A stretch of DNA of 42,493 bases from Flavobacteriales bacterium UBA1112. GTDB taxonomy: Bacteria > Bacteroidota > Bacteroidia > Flavobacteriales_D > Sanyastnellaceae. Both the position numbers and the translations under genes were made by a program. A model generated the notes under the pieces. The model worked only from the letters and a program-made list of their open reading frames with translations. It ran no database searches and was not told where the DNA came from. Positions 25,913 to 32,521 of this stretch are shown here, piece by piece (within the stretch, counting starts at the first letter, position 1; each line of letters begins with the position of its first letter). The stretch is from assembly GCA_002313415.1 (NCBI GenBank), contig DCBH01000135.1:1-42493 (forward strand), read 5' to 3'.

Positions 25913-27622
25913 CTAGCGAGGTTCTGCGGCGTGCGGCAGCATGAAGTTCAAAGCCAATTCTCCAGGACCGCGCTTTTCGACGGTAAATTTTCCGGCGAGT
26001 TTTTCAATTTGAACAAGGACTGGGTTCCATTGCGAACTGTGGGTTCCTCCCGCAAACATTCTTTGCAACTCACGTGTGCTCGGTGTTTCTGGCCCTTCGA
26101 TTTCAACGTGAATTCCGTGCCAGTCATTGCGTATTCGCCCAGAGAACGGTTCCGCCATTGCATCGCTATCCAACAATCGCTTGAGAGTAACAGAGAGAAG
26201 CGAAAGCAATCCTTCCGGAGCATTTTGTCCCTCTTGAGTTCCATTGAACTCCCATTCAACAGCAGTGCCATGATCCATCTCAAGCGAGGCAATGATGTCA
26301 TCAAAATCCAGTCGATCTGGTCGTGTCAGGATGTTTTCTACTGCGCCACCTTCATCGATGCCAAGGTCGGACATGGCCATGACTTGCTCTTTCGCAGCTT
26401 CTGCCTCAGCATGAATCATTCGCTGCATGCGGTACGCTCTTATACGTTCTTTACGCAATGCTTTTTTCAATTCGTTCGCCCGGAGAGAAGCGGCCAACAA
26501 TCCAAGTAAAATCAAGGCACATGCAAAGGGCCATGCTCCGGGTGAAGAGGAGGATTTCATGATTTCGTCCGCCGCCACTTCAAAAGGATCTGAATGGAAA
26601 ATGGGGTGTTCTTGAAAAGTTTGAGCATCGCGGTTTTGATGAAAGCCATGAAGCATTGCCAAGGTCAAGCTGTCTGCCAGGGCCAAATGACGAAGAGCCT
26701 CATCTGAGGCACCTCGCGCATGCTCAAAACGGGCTTGCTCTCGAGCAATCCGGGCACGTAGTGAGTTGTCATTAAGTTGACCAGCGATGCGGGCGGCCTC
26801 GTGGTAGGCGAGCAAGGCTTCCAGCGGTCGCATGGCACGTTCTGCGGAGGTGGCGATACGCAATTGATCAATGGTCCAGGCTTCGGGTTCAGTATTTGGG
26901 TCATGTATTTCACCCATGCGCTGAGCCAGTTGCCAAGCTTCCTGAGTGCGGCCCATGCCCGCCAACATCGTGTGGAGATGTGTCAGTTCAGAAATGATTT
27001 CGGTGCGCTTGCCTTGGTCCAACTTGGAGAAATAAGCGTCAAGGGGAAGCTGCGAAAGGGGCTTTCCGAGCATGACTCCCGCTTGAAGCTGGAGTCCAGC
27101 CGCACGAGTCCCTGCGATGCCGGGGGAGGTTGTCCAAACCTCGCTCCAATTCCCTTCGACAAAATGGAGTTCCAGCAACGCCACATCGACATCATTGGAT
27201 TTGTTGGCCAAAGGATGTAAATCGTGTTCGCGTTGTAGAATTTGCAATGCGTCAGCCGTCATTCCGCAGCGAGCCATGATTTCGCTGAGCTCGAGTGCCA
27301 TTGGCGTCCTCAAATATGGCGGGCAAGTGTTGCATGAGAAGGCGGCTTCAGTGAGGTGGGGCTTGCACTCCAACATGTTCCCAGCATGCCACTGCACGCT
27401 AGCAGTTCCCAGTTGAATTCGCGCTTGGTCACAACCGTTAAGGGGCATTGTAAGAGCTTGGCGATAAGCAGACAGAGCCTGCACCCACTTGCCTTTTTGA
27501 CGCAAGGCATCTGCGCGATCCAATGCCTGCGATGTTTCAGGGGAGTTGCCAATGGCACTCAAAGAAGTGACTCCCACGGCGAGAAGGACCAACAGCATCG
27601 TGCGTGAGGACATTGAGGACAT
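25913..27622 (-). CDS. TPR membrane protein with degenerate histidine-kinase-like C-terminus
   Basis: From ATG 27622 the protein is 569 aa; ATGs at 27613 and 27598 are alternatives, and an ORF start at 27664 would precede the signal peptide. It has an N-terminal signal (LLVLLAVGVTSLSAIG) and helical TPR-like repeats to about 345 (ALRQKGKWVQALSAYRQAL, then GRTQEAWQLAQRMGEI). A transmembrane helix follows (about 364-380, FACALILLGLLAASL), then a basic coiled linker. The last 125 residues follow the layout of a kinase ATPase domain: LLSLLSVTLKRLLDSD sits where the N-box helix should be, and IEKLAGKFTVEKRGPGELALNFMLP mirrors the closing strands. No phosphoacceptor His box, N-box Asn or G-box is left. 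It is probably a signalling scaffold or pseudokinase. No partner regulator is adjacent. Confidence 0.7.
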   Translation of the reverse strand: MSSMSSRTMLLVLLAVGVTSLSAIGNSPETSQALDRADALRQKGKWVQALSAYRQALTMPLNGCDQARIQLGTASVQWHAGNMLECKPHLTEAAFSCNTCPPYLRTPMALELSEIMARCGMTADALQILQREHDLHPLANKSNDVDVALLELHFVEGNWSEVWTTSPGIAGTRAAGLQLQAGVMLGKPLSQLPLDAYFSKLDQGKRTEIISELTHLHTMLAGMGRTQEAWQLAQRMGEIHDPNTEPEAWTIDQLRIATSAERAMRPLEALLAYHEAARIAGQLNDNSLRARIAREQARFEHARGASDEALRHLALADSLTLAMLHGFHQNRDAQTFQEHPIFHSDPFEVAADEIMKSSSSPGAWPFACALILLGLLAASLRANELKKALRKERIRAYRMQRMIHAEAEAAKEQVMAMSDLGIDEGGAVENILTRPDRLDFDDIIASLEMDHGTAVEWEFNGTQEGQNAPEGLLSLLSVTLKRLLDSDAMAEPFSGRIRNDWHGIHVEIEGPETPSTRELQRMFAGGTHSSQWNPVLVQIEKLAGKFTVEKRGPGELALNFMLPHAAEPR

Positions 27623-27627
27623 TGAAC

Positions 27628-27657
27628 GAAAGGTACTTGCCTGCTCGTGCACGAAAA
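27628..27657 (-). promoter_or_regulatory. Candidate promoter for the TPR/pseudokinase gene
   Basis: On the minus strand TTG is followed after about 22 bases by TACCTTTC (27628-27635), seven of eight matches to TANNTTTG. The box ends five bases before the ATG at 27622, so a transcript would begin at or next to the start codon. Spacing is at the long end of the accepted range. Confidence 0.4.
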
Positions 27658-27698
27658 CAAGCACTTCATGCGTTTCCTGACAATCGCTGGTGGATGAT

Positions 27699-28724
27699 TT
27701 AGGGTTGACGAATCACAGACAGCACCGTGGTGCCCACCTGTTTGAGGGTCTCTCGTTCAATGACACTCATGTTGTCTCCGTGGGTGTGGTGAAATGGTCC
27801 GTATCCCATAGGTCGGATTTGGGTTCGATAGTCCACAATGTTGGCACTAGGAATGCCGGCCATTTCCGACACAAAGTAGTTGTCATCAATTGTGGGTGGG
27901 GTAGGAGAAGCATCGAATCGATTAGCATAACCCAATTCAGAGGCACGCTTCCAAATTTTTCGGACCACATGTGGAGCATATCTCAGACTTGTCCCCTCTT
28001 GATGGAACATGGCATCTCGGGCACCTACCATGTCTAGGAGGATGCCAAACCTCGCGCGATAGCCAATTCGATGGGGATTTTTTGACCAAAATTGGCTGCC
28101 AAGACACCACGTTTTGTATCCGTCTTCCATGGCGGGCAACCACTCGGGTCTTCCGTAATCTTCCGCATCGAAGAACACAATGTCCACACCTACATCTGCA
28201 GCATTCAAGCCAAGTTGTCGAGCGATTTCAAGTAGCACCCCTACGCCAGAGGCACCGTCATTGGCTCCGTCGATGGGTTCTCGTTGACGAACGCTGTCTT
28301 TGTCGGCAAAGGGCCTCGTATCCCAATGAGCGAATAGGAGAATGCGATCTCGAGATTCTGGGTGAAACGTTCCAACGATGTTTTTCATGTTGAGAATGGT
28401 CCCGTCGAAAGCACGCGCGCGACCCTCTTGCACAGTTACTTCTGCACCATGCCGCTCAAGTTCGCTGGACAACCATGCGGCGCATGCCTCATGCTCAGAT
28501 GTGTTGGGGACTCGTGGTCCAAAAGCGACCTGTTGCGCCACAAATGCAAATGCCGAATCGGCATCAAAAGCAGGAGCCACAACTCTTGGGATTTCTTTCA
28601 CCACCTCGCTTCCCGACCCCGAAGAGGATTGAGACCCTCCACCCACACAGGAGGTGAAAATAACCAGAATTCCCAACGCAAACCACGCGGTGAAACGCTT
28701 AATTACGCGTCCAAGAACTTCCAT
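27699..28724 (-). CDS. M28-family glutaminyl-peptide cyclotransferase-like lipoprotein
   Basis: From ATG 28724 the protein is 341 aa. The lipoprotein signal has lipobox FTSC with Cys at 26, followed by a Gly/Ser linker. The M28 zinc core is intact: FAHWDTRPF (H133, D135), GANDGASGVGVL (D156), FFDAEDYG (E188), LLDMVGA (D231) and HTHGDN (H315). WCLGSQFWSKNPH near 206-218 and the spacing of ligands fit the bacterial glutaminyl cyclases of Bacteroidota better than aminopeptidases. Such enzymes convert N-terminal Gln of exported proteins to pyroglutamate at the periplasmic face. The start lies inside the last 26 bases of cysS. A longer in-frame start at 28766 would bury the signal peptide. Aminopeptidase activity cannot be excluded without assay. 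Confidence 0.82.
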   Translation of the reverse strand: MEVLGRVIKRFTAWFALGILVIFTSCVGGGSQSSSGSGSEVVKEIPRVVAPAFDADSAFAFVAQQVAFGPRVPNTSEHEACAAWLSSELERHGAEVTVQEGRARAFDGTILNMKNIVGTFHPESRDRILLFAHWDTRPFADKDSVRQREPIDGANDGASGVGVLLEIARQLGLNAADVGVDIVFFDAEDYGRPEWLPAMEDGYKTWCLGSQFWSKNPHRIGYRARFGILLDMVGARDAMFHQEGTSLRYAPHVVRKIWKRASELGYANRFDASPTPPTIDDNYFVSEMAGIPSANIVDYRTQIRPMGYGPFHHTHGDNMSVIERETLKQVGTTVLSVIRQP

Positions 28725-30180
28725 CCTTGCTGTCTTGAATGGTGATGCCATAGGCTGAAAGCACATCGCGAATTTTGTCTGCAGTTGCCCAATCTTTATT
28801 GGCTTTGGCTTTGGTACGCATGGTCACAATTAAATCGAGTAGTGCCTCGGATTCGCTGTTGTTGCTTTGCTTCTCTTGGCTTCCCTTTTCGGATTGAATT
28901 CCTAGCACCTCACGAAGAAAAGATTGAAAGGTCTTTTGAAGTGAAGTGATGTCTTCGGCACGAAGCGCGACCAAGCCGGCTGCCGCGCCATTGATGGCCT
29001 TCACGCCTTCGAACAATGTGGCGATCAATATGGGCGTATTGAAGTCGTCATTCATGGCCGCTCGGCACCTGTTCTCGAAGGACTCGACGTCAAATGTACC
29101 TTCTCCAGCAGACGGATTTAGTTTGGACAAAGTTTCCATGGCCTTTTCCAGCTTGGACAATCCTTTTTCTGCTGCCTGCAGAGCTTCGTTACTGAAATCC
29201 AATGTACTCGCATAGTGCCCCATGAGCATGAAAAATCGCACAGTCATGGGAGAGTATCCTTTGTCCAGCAATTTGTGATTGCCAGTGACGAGTTCTTCAG
29301 GCGTGAATCCATTGCCTTCGGACTTTGCCATTTTTCGACCGTTTACGGTCAACATGTTTCCGTGCATCCAATAGTTTACTGGACAATCACACCTTGTTGC
29401 CCCAATGTTTTGGGCGATTTCGCATTCGTGGTGAGGGAATTTGAGATCCATTCCACCTCCATGAATGTCGAATTTTTCTCCGAGGTACTTGGTGCTCATC
29501 ACGGAACACTCGAGGTGCCACCCGGGAAAACCTTGACCCCAAGGGGATGGCCATTGCATGAGGTGGCTTGAGTTGGCAGCCTTCCAAAGGGCGAAGTCCA
29601 AGGGGTCTCTTTTCTCACTCTGGCCATCCAACTCGCGGGTGTTGTTCATCAGCTCATCGATTTTCCTTCCTGAAAGCTCGCCGTAGGGGTGGTCTTCACT
29701 GAATTTTCTGACATTGAAGTACACACTCCCATTGACTTCGTACGCATATCCGTTGGCGAGGATTTTTTTGATCGATTCGATTTGCTCCACAATGTGCCCT
29801 GTGGCCGTGGGTTCAATCGATGGTCGAAGGATGTTGAACAAATCCATGACGTCGTGGAAGTCATTCGTGTATTGCTGCACGACTTCCATGGGTTCGAGAT
29901 TTTCGAGTCGCGCCTTTTTCCCAATTTTATCTTCACCGTCGTCGGTGTCTCCTGTGAGGTGACCTACATCGGTGATGTTGCGAACGTACCGTACTTTAAA
30001 GTTGAGGAGCTGCAGGTAACGATAAACGATATCAAAAGTCAGAAACGTCCGGACATTGCCTAAGTGGACGTTGCTGTAGACAGTTGGCCCACACACGTAC
30101 ATTCCTACAAAAGGAGGATTGAGTGGCTGAAATTTTTCTTTCCGCCGTGTCAGACTGTTGCTGATGTGCAAGGCTTCCAT
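28699..30180 (-). CDS. cysS: Cysteinyl-tRNA synthetase
   Basis: A class I synthetase that charges tRNA-Cys. The 493-aa protein has the N-terminal zinc cysteine in YVCGPTVY (C30), the HIGH-like motif HLGN (39-42), GWHLECS with a second zinc ligand, and HHECEIAQ. The KMSKS-like loop reads KMAKSEGN (near 281). The C-terminal helical DALR-like region follows, and the extreme C-terminus (KANKDWATADKIRDVLSAYGI) is typical. The M28 lipoprotein gene begins within its last 26 bases, so the two are coupled. The threonine dehydrogenase gene lies upstream, 52 bp away on the same strand. Confidence 0.97.
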   Translation of the reverse strand: MEALHISNSLTRRKEKFQPLNPPFVGMYVCGPTVYSNVHLGNVRTFLTFDIVYRYLQLLNFKVRYVRNITDVGHLTGDTDDGEDKIGKKARLENLEPMEVVQQYTNDFHDVMDLFNILRPSIEPTATGHIVEQIESIKKILANGYAYEVNGSVYFNVRKFSEDHPYGELSGRKIDELMNNTRELDGQSEKRDPLDFALWKAANSSHLMQWPSPWGQGFPGWHLECSVMSTKYLGEKFDIHGGGMDLKFPHHECEIAQNIGATRCDCPVNYWMHGNMLTVNGRKMAKSEGNGFTPEELVTGNHKLLDKGYSPMTVRFFMLMGHYASTLDFSNEALQAAEKGLSKLEKAMETLSKLNPSAGEGTFDVESFENRCRAAMNDDFNTPILIATLFEGVKAINGAAAGLVALRAEDITSLQKTFQSFLREVLGIQSEKGSQEKQSNNSESEALLDLIVTMRTKAKANKDWATADKIRDVLSAYGITIQDSKDGSSWTRN

Positions 30181-30232
30181 AACTCTCGGTCTTCAGTTCA
30201 GACCACCAAATTAATGTCCAAACAAAGGAGGC

Positions 30233-31204
30233 TCACACATTTAGTGTGGGCTTGTCAACGTTGGATTGTTTTGCCAATCCATCAATTATATGCTCCACTA
30301 AGCCTCGTAGGTCGTGTCTTGGGGTCCAATCCCAATCGTTCCTCGCCCAGGAATCATCGAGGCTGTTTGGCCATGATGCGGCGATGTCTTGTCTTTCATC
30401 TGGAGCATAGACAATCTCAAACCCTGGTACGCAACCTTTCATGGCCAAGGTCAATTCTTCCGGGGTAAAATCGCAACCGCTAAGATTGTAAGCGGTGCGA
30501 ATGCGAATGCGTTCTTCAGGGGTTTCCATCAAGTCCAAAGTGCCGCGCACAGCGTCTTCCATGGACATCATTGGCAGCCTTTCGTTGGGCTCGAGGTAGC
30601 ATGTCAATGTCTCGCCAGCCATGGCGCAATGAAATGCGCTCACAGCGTAGTCCGTCGTACCGCCTCCAGGCATGGAACGGAACCCAATCAACCCGGGGTA
30701 TCTGATGCTACGCACATCCACGCCGTACTTTTCGTAGTAGTAGTTGCACCACAATTCCCCGGCGGCTTTCGACACACCATATACGGTTGTTGGCACAAGG
30801 GACGCGTCTTGAGGCGTGCCATCTTTGGGCACATCAGAACCAAATACGGCAATGGAACTTGGCCAAAACACGCGTTTGACCGCACCTTTTCGGGCCAATT
30901 CCAGGGTGTTCAAAAGTGGATTCATATTCAACCCCCACGCAGCCATTGGATTGGCTTCGCCTTGGGCTGACAAAATGGCTACGAGATTGTAAATGACTTC
31001 GACGTCGTGATTTTCTGCAATTGCACGTTGTGCATCGAAGTCAGTTGCATCTGCAGCAACGAAGGAACTCTTGGCCGCTGCGGGGTGGGGCGAAGGTCTG
31101 AGGTCAGAAAGGACCACCGCGTTTGCTCCGTATCTCTCTTGAAGTCCCAACATGAGTTCAACTCCCAGATGACCAGATGACCCTAAAATCAGATGTTTGC
31201 CCAT
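30233..31204 (-). CDS. L-threonine 3-dehydrogenase, epimerase-type (SDR)
   Basis: A 323-aa extended short-chain dehydrogenase that oxidises L-threonine to 2-amino-3-ketobutyrate using NAD+, as known for the Flavobacterium frigidimaris enzyme. It is unrelated to the zinc alcohol-dehydrogenase type of E. coli. The Rossmann motif is GSSGHLG (8-14), and the catalytic pair is Y142 and K146 in VYGVSKAAGE. The strings VDVRSIRYPGLI and PGGGTTDYAV, LPMMSMEDAVRGT, and ASWPNSLDDSWARNDWDW closely match that subfamily as I recall it. ATG 31204 is correct: the frame stays open to 31507, but that extension runs antisense through queA. The gene is divergent from queA (36 bp). Confidence 0.88.
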   Translation of the reverse strand: MGKHLILGSSGHLGVELMLGLQERYGANAVVLSDLRPSPHPAAAKSSFVAADATDFDAQRAIAENHDVEVIYNLVAILSAQGEANPMAAWGLNMNPLLNTLELARKGAVKRVFWPSSIAVFGSDVPKDGTPQDASLVPTTVYGVSKAAGELWCNYYYEKYGVDVRSIRYPGLIGFRSMPGGGTTDYAVSAFHCAMAGETLTCYLEPNERLPMMSMEDAVRGTLDLMETPEERIRIRTAYNLSGCDFTPEELTLAMKGCVPGFEIVYAPDERQDIAASWPNSLDDSWARNDWDWTPRHDLRGLVEHIIDGLAKQSNVDKPTLNV

Positions 31205-31228
31205 GGTATTACGAAGGTAGGGTGAGGG

Positions 31229-31236
31229 TACCTTTG
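31229..31236 (+). promoter_or_regulatory. TANNTTTG box just upstream of queA
   Basis: TACCTTTG is an exact match to the -7 consensus and ends four bases before the GTG start of queA. The TTG element is not at the right spacing. If functional, the transcript would be leaderless. A TACCTTCG box (31212-31219, minus strand) stands similarly close to the divergent dehydrogenase start. Confidence 0.35.
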
Positions 31237-31240
31237 GAAA

Positions 31241-32464
31241 GTGAATTCGCGGGAATTTCAATACCATTTGCCTGAGGCTGCCATTGCCAAGTATCCCATT
31301 TCTCCGAGACGTGCCGCACGTTTGGCCGTGGTACATCCAGAGAAAGGCGTGATGCACGAAACATTTGAAGACCTGCCAAGTCATCTTGGGGACGCTCGTG
31401 TAGATGGATTGTGGGCCAATGACACCCAAGTGTTGCATGCTCGAGTGTTTGCGACCAAAAGCACAGGGGGTCAGTTGGAGATCTTCTTGCTCTCGCCCGC
31501 CGACCAAACGGTGGAAGAGGCTTTGTGTTCGACTGATTCGCTGGCTTGGAAGGCCATGGTGCGCAACTCCAAGCGATGGTCGGGTGATGTGGCCCGAGCG
31601 TCTGGTCTACGCCATGATTTGGTCATCACTCGAGAGGAAGATGCCACGGAAGGCAATTTGGTTGTTCGCTTGTCCTGGAATTCACAGGATGGAGGAAGCA
31701 CGTTTGCCGACGTGCTCAACGATTTGGGAAAAACGCCATTGCCTCCATACATGAGACGGCCAGCTGAGTCGCAGGATCGTGAGGATTATCAAACGGTATT
31801 CGCCATGACACCTGGGAGTGTGGCTGCACCCACTGCAGGATTGCATTACGATGACACGCTTCTCGAACATCTTGCATCGAAGGGTCTGCCCTTGCATCGC
31901 CTGACCTTGCACGTGGGGGCAGGCACGTTTAAGCCGCTGTCGGAGGGAGCTGTGATGGCTCACAACATGCATGCGGAGCAATGCGTGCTTACCAAATCGG
32001 CACTACAGGCCATGGTTGGTCAGCGACGACGTGTTGCGACTGGAACAACCACGTTACGCACCATGGAAAGTCTGTATTGGTGGGCTTTGCATTGGCGCGT
32101 AAATGGCGTTTGGCTTCACATTTTGCCCCAACGTAGTCCCTACGATGAATTGGCTCAACATGCCGAGACATTAGAATGGACTGACCTGCAGGCATTGCGG
32201 GCTATTCTCGATCACGGACCTTGGAACGACTCGGATGTGTTGTCCTTTGAAACACAATTGATGATTGTCCCGGGCTATCAAGTCCGCATGGTATGCGGAC
32301 TGGTGACCAACTTTCATCAACCAGGCAGCACATTGCTCTGTTTGGTTGGAGCAATTTTAGGCCAAAACACATGGAAGTCCCTTTATCAAGAGTGCCTCGA
32401 TAAGGGCTACAGATTTTTGAGCTACGGCGATGGAAGTTTGTTGTGGCTTCGCAAAGACCGCTGA
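31241..32464 (+). CDS. queA: S-adenosylmethionine:tRNA ribosyltransferase-isomerase QueA
   Basis: Transfers and isomerises the ribosyl group of SAM onto preQ1-modified tRNA, giving epoxyqueuosine in the wobble base of GUN-decoding tRNAs. The 407-aa protein starts from GTG with MNSREFQYHLPEAAIAKYP, the family N-terminus. LWANDTQVLHARV, PLPPYMRRP, GSVAAPTAGLHY, LHVGAGTFKPL, HNMHAE and GTTTLRTMESL follow, and LVTNFHQPGSTLL and SYGDGSLL close the protein. It is about 50 residues longer than E. coli QueA, mainly in the middle and C-terminal part. Other queuosine genes are not in the window. It is convergent with ppiD, whose terminator lies between. Confidence 0.95.
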   Translation: MNSREFQYHLPEAAIAKYPISPRRAARLAVVHPEKGVMHETFEDLPSHLGDARVDGLWANDTQVLHARVFATKSTGGQLEIFLLSPADQTVEEALCSTDSLAWKAMVRNSKRWSGDVARASGLRHDLVITREEDATEGNLVVRLSWNSQDGGSTFADVLNDLGKTPLPPYMRRPAESQDREDYQTVFAMTPGSVAAPTAGLHYDDTLLEHLASKGLPLHRLTLHVGAGTFKPLSEGAVMAHNMHAEQCVLTKSALQAMVGQRRRVATGTTTLRTMESLYWWALHWRVNGVWLHILPQRSPYDELAQHAETLEWTDLQALRAILDHGPWNDSDVLSFETQLMIVPGYQVRMVCGLVTNFHQPGSTLLCLVGAILGQNTWKSLYQECLDKGYRFLSYGDGSLLWLRKDR

Positions 32465-32468
32465 GACG

Positions 32469-32501
32469 GAAAAAACAAACCCCGCCTAGGAGGCAGGGCT
32501 T
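32469..32501 (-). terminator. Rho-independent terminator of the ppiD transcript
   Basis: On the minus strand the stem AAGCCCTGCC/GGCGGGGTTT (10 bp with two G-U pairs) around a TCCTA loop is followed by GTTTTTT. It starts about 20 bases after the ppiD stop. The opposite strand lacks a T-run, so it probably serves only the minus-strand gene. Confidence 0.8.
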
Positions 32502-32521
32502 GCAACATTCATTTTATAAAA

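Noticed and set aside
30233..31507. Extended 424-codon version of the threonine dehydrogenase
   Set aside because: The first 101 codons run antisense through the start of queA and do not resemble the family. The Rossmann motif begins right after the ATG at 31204.
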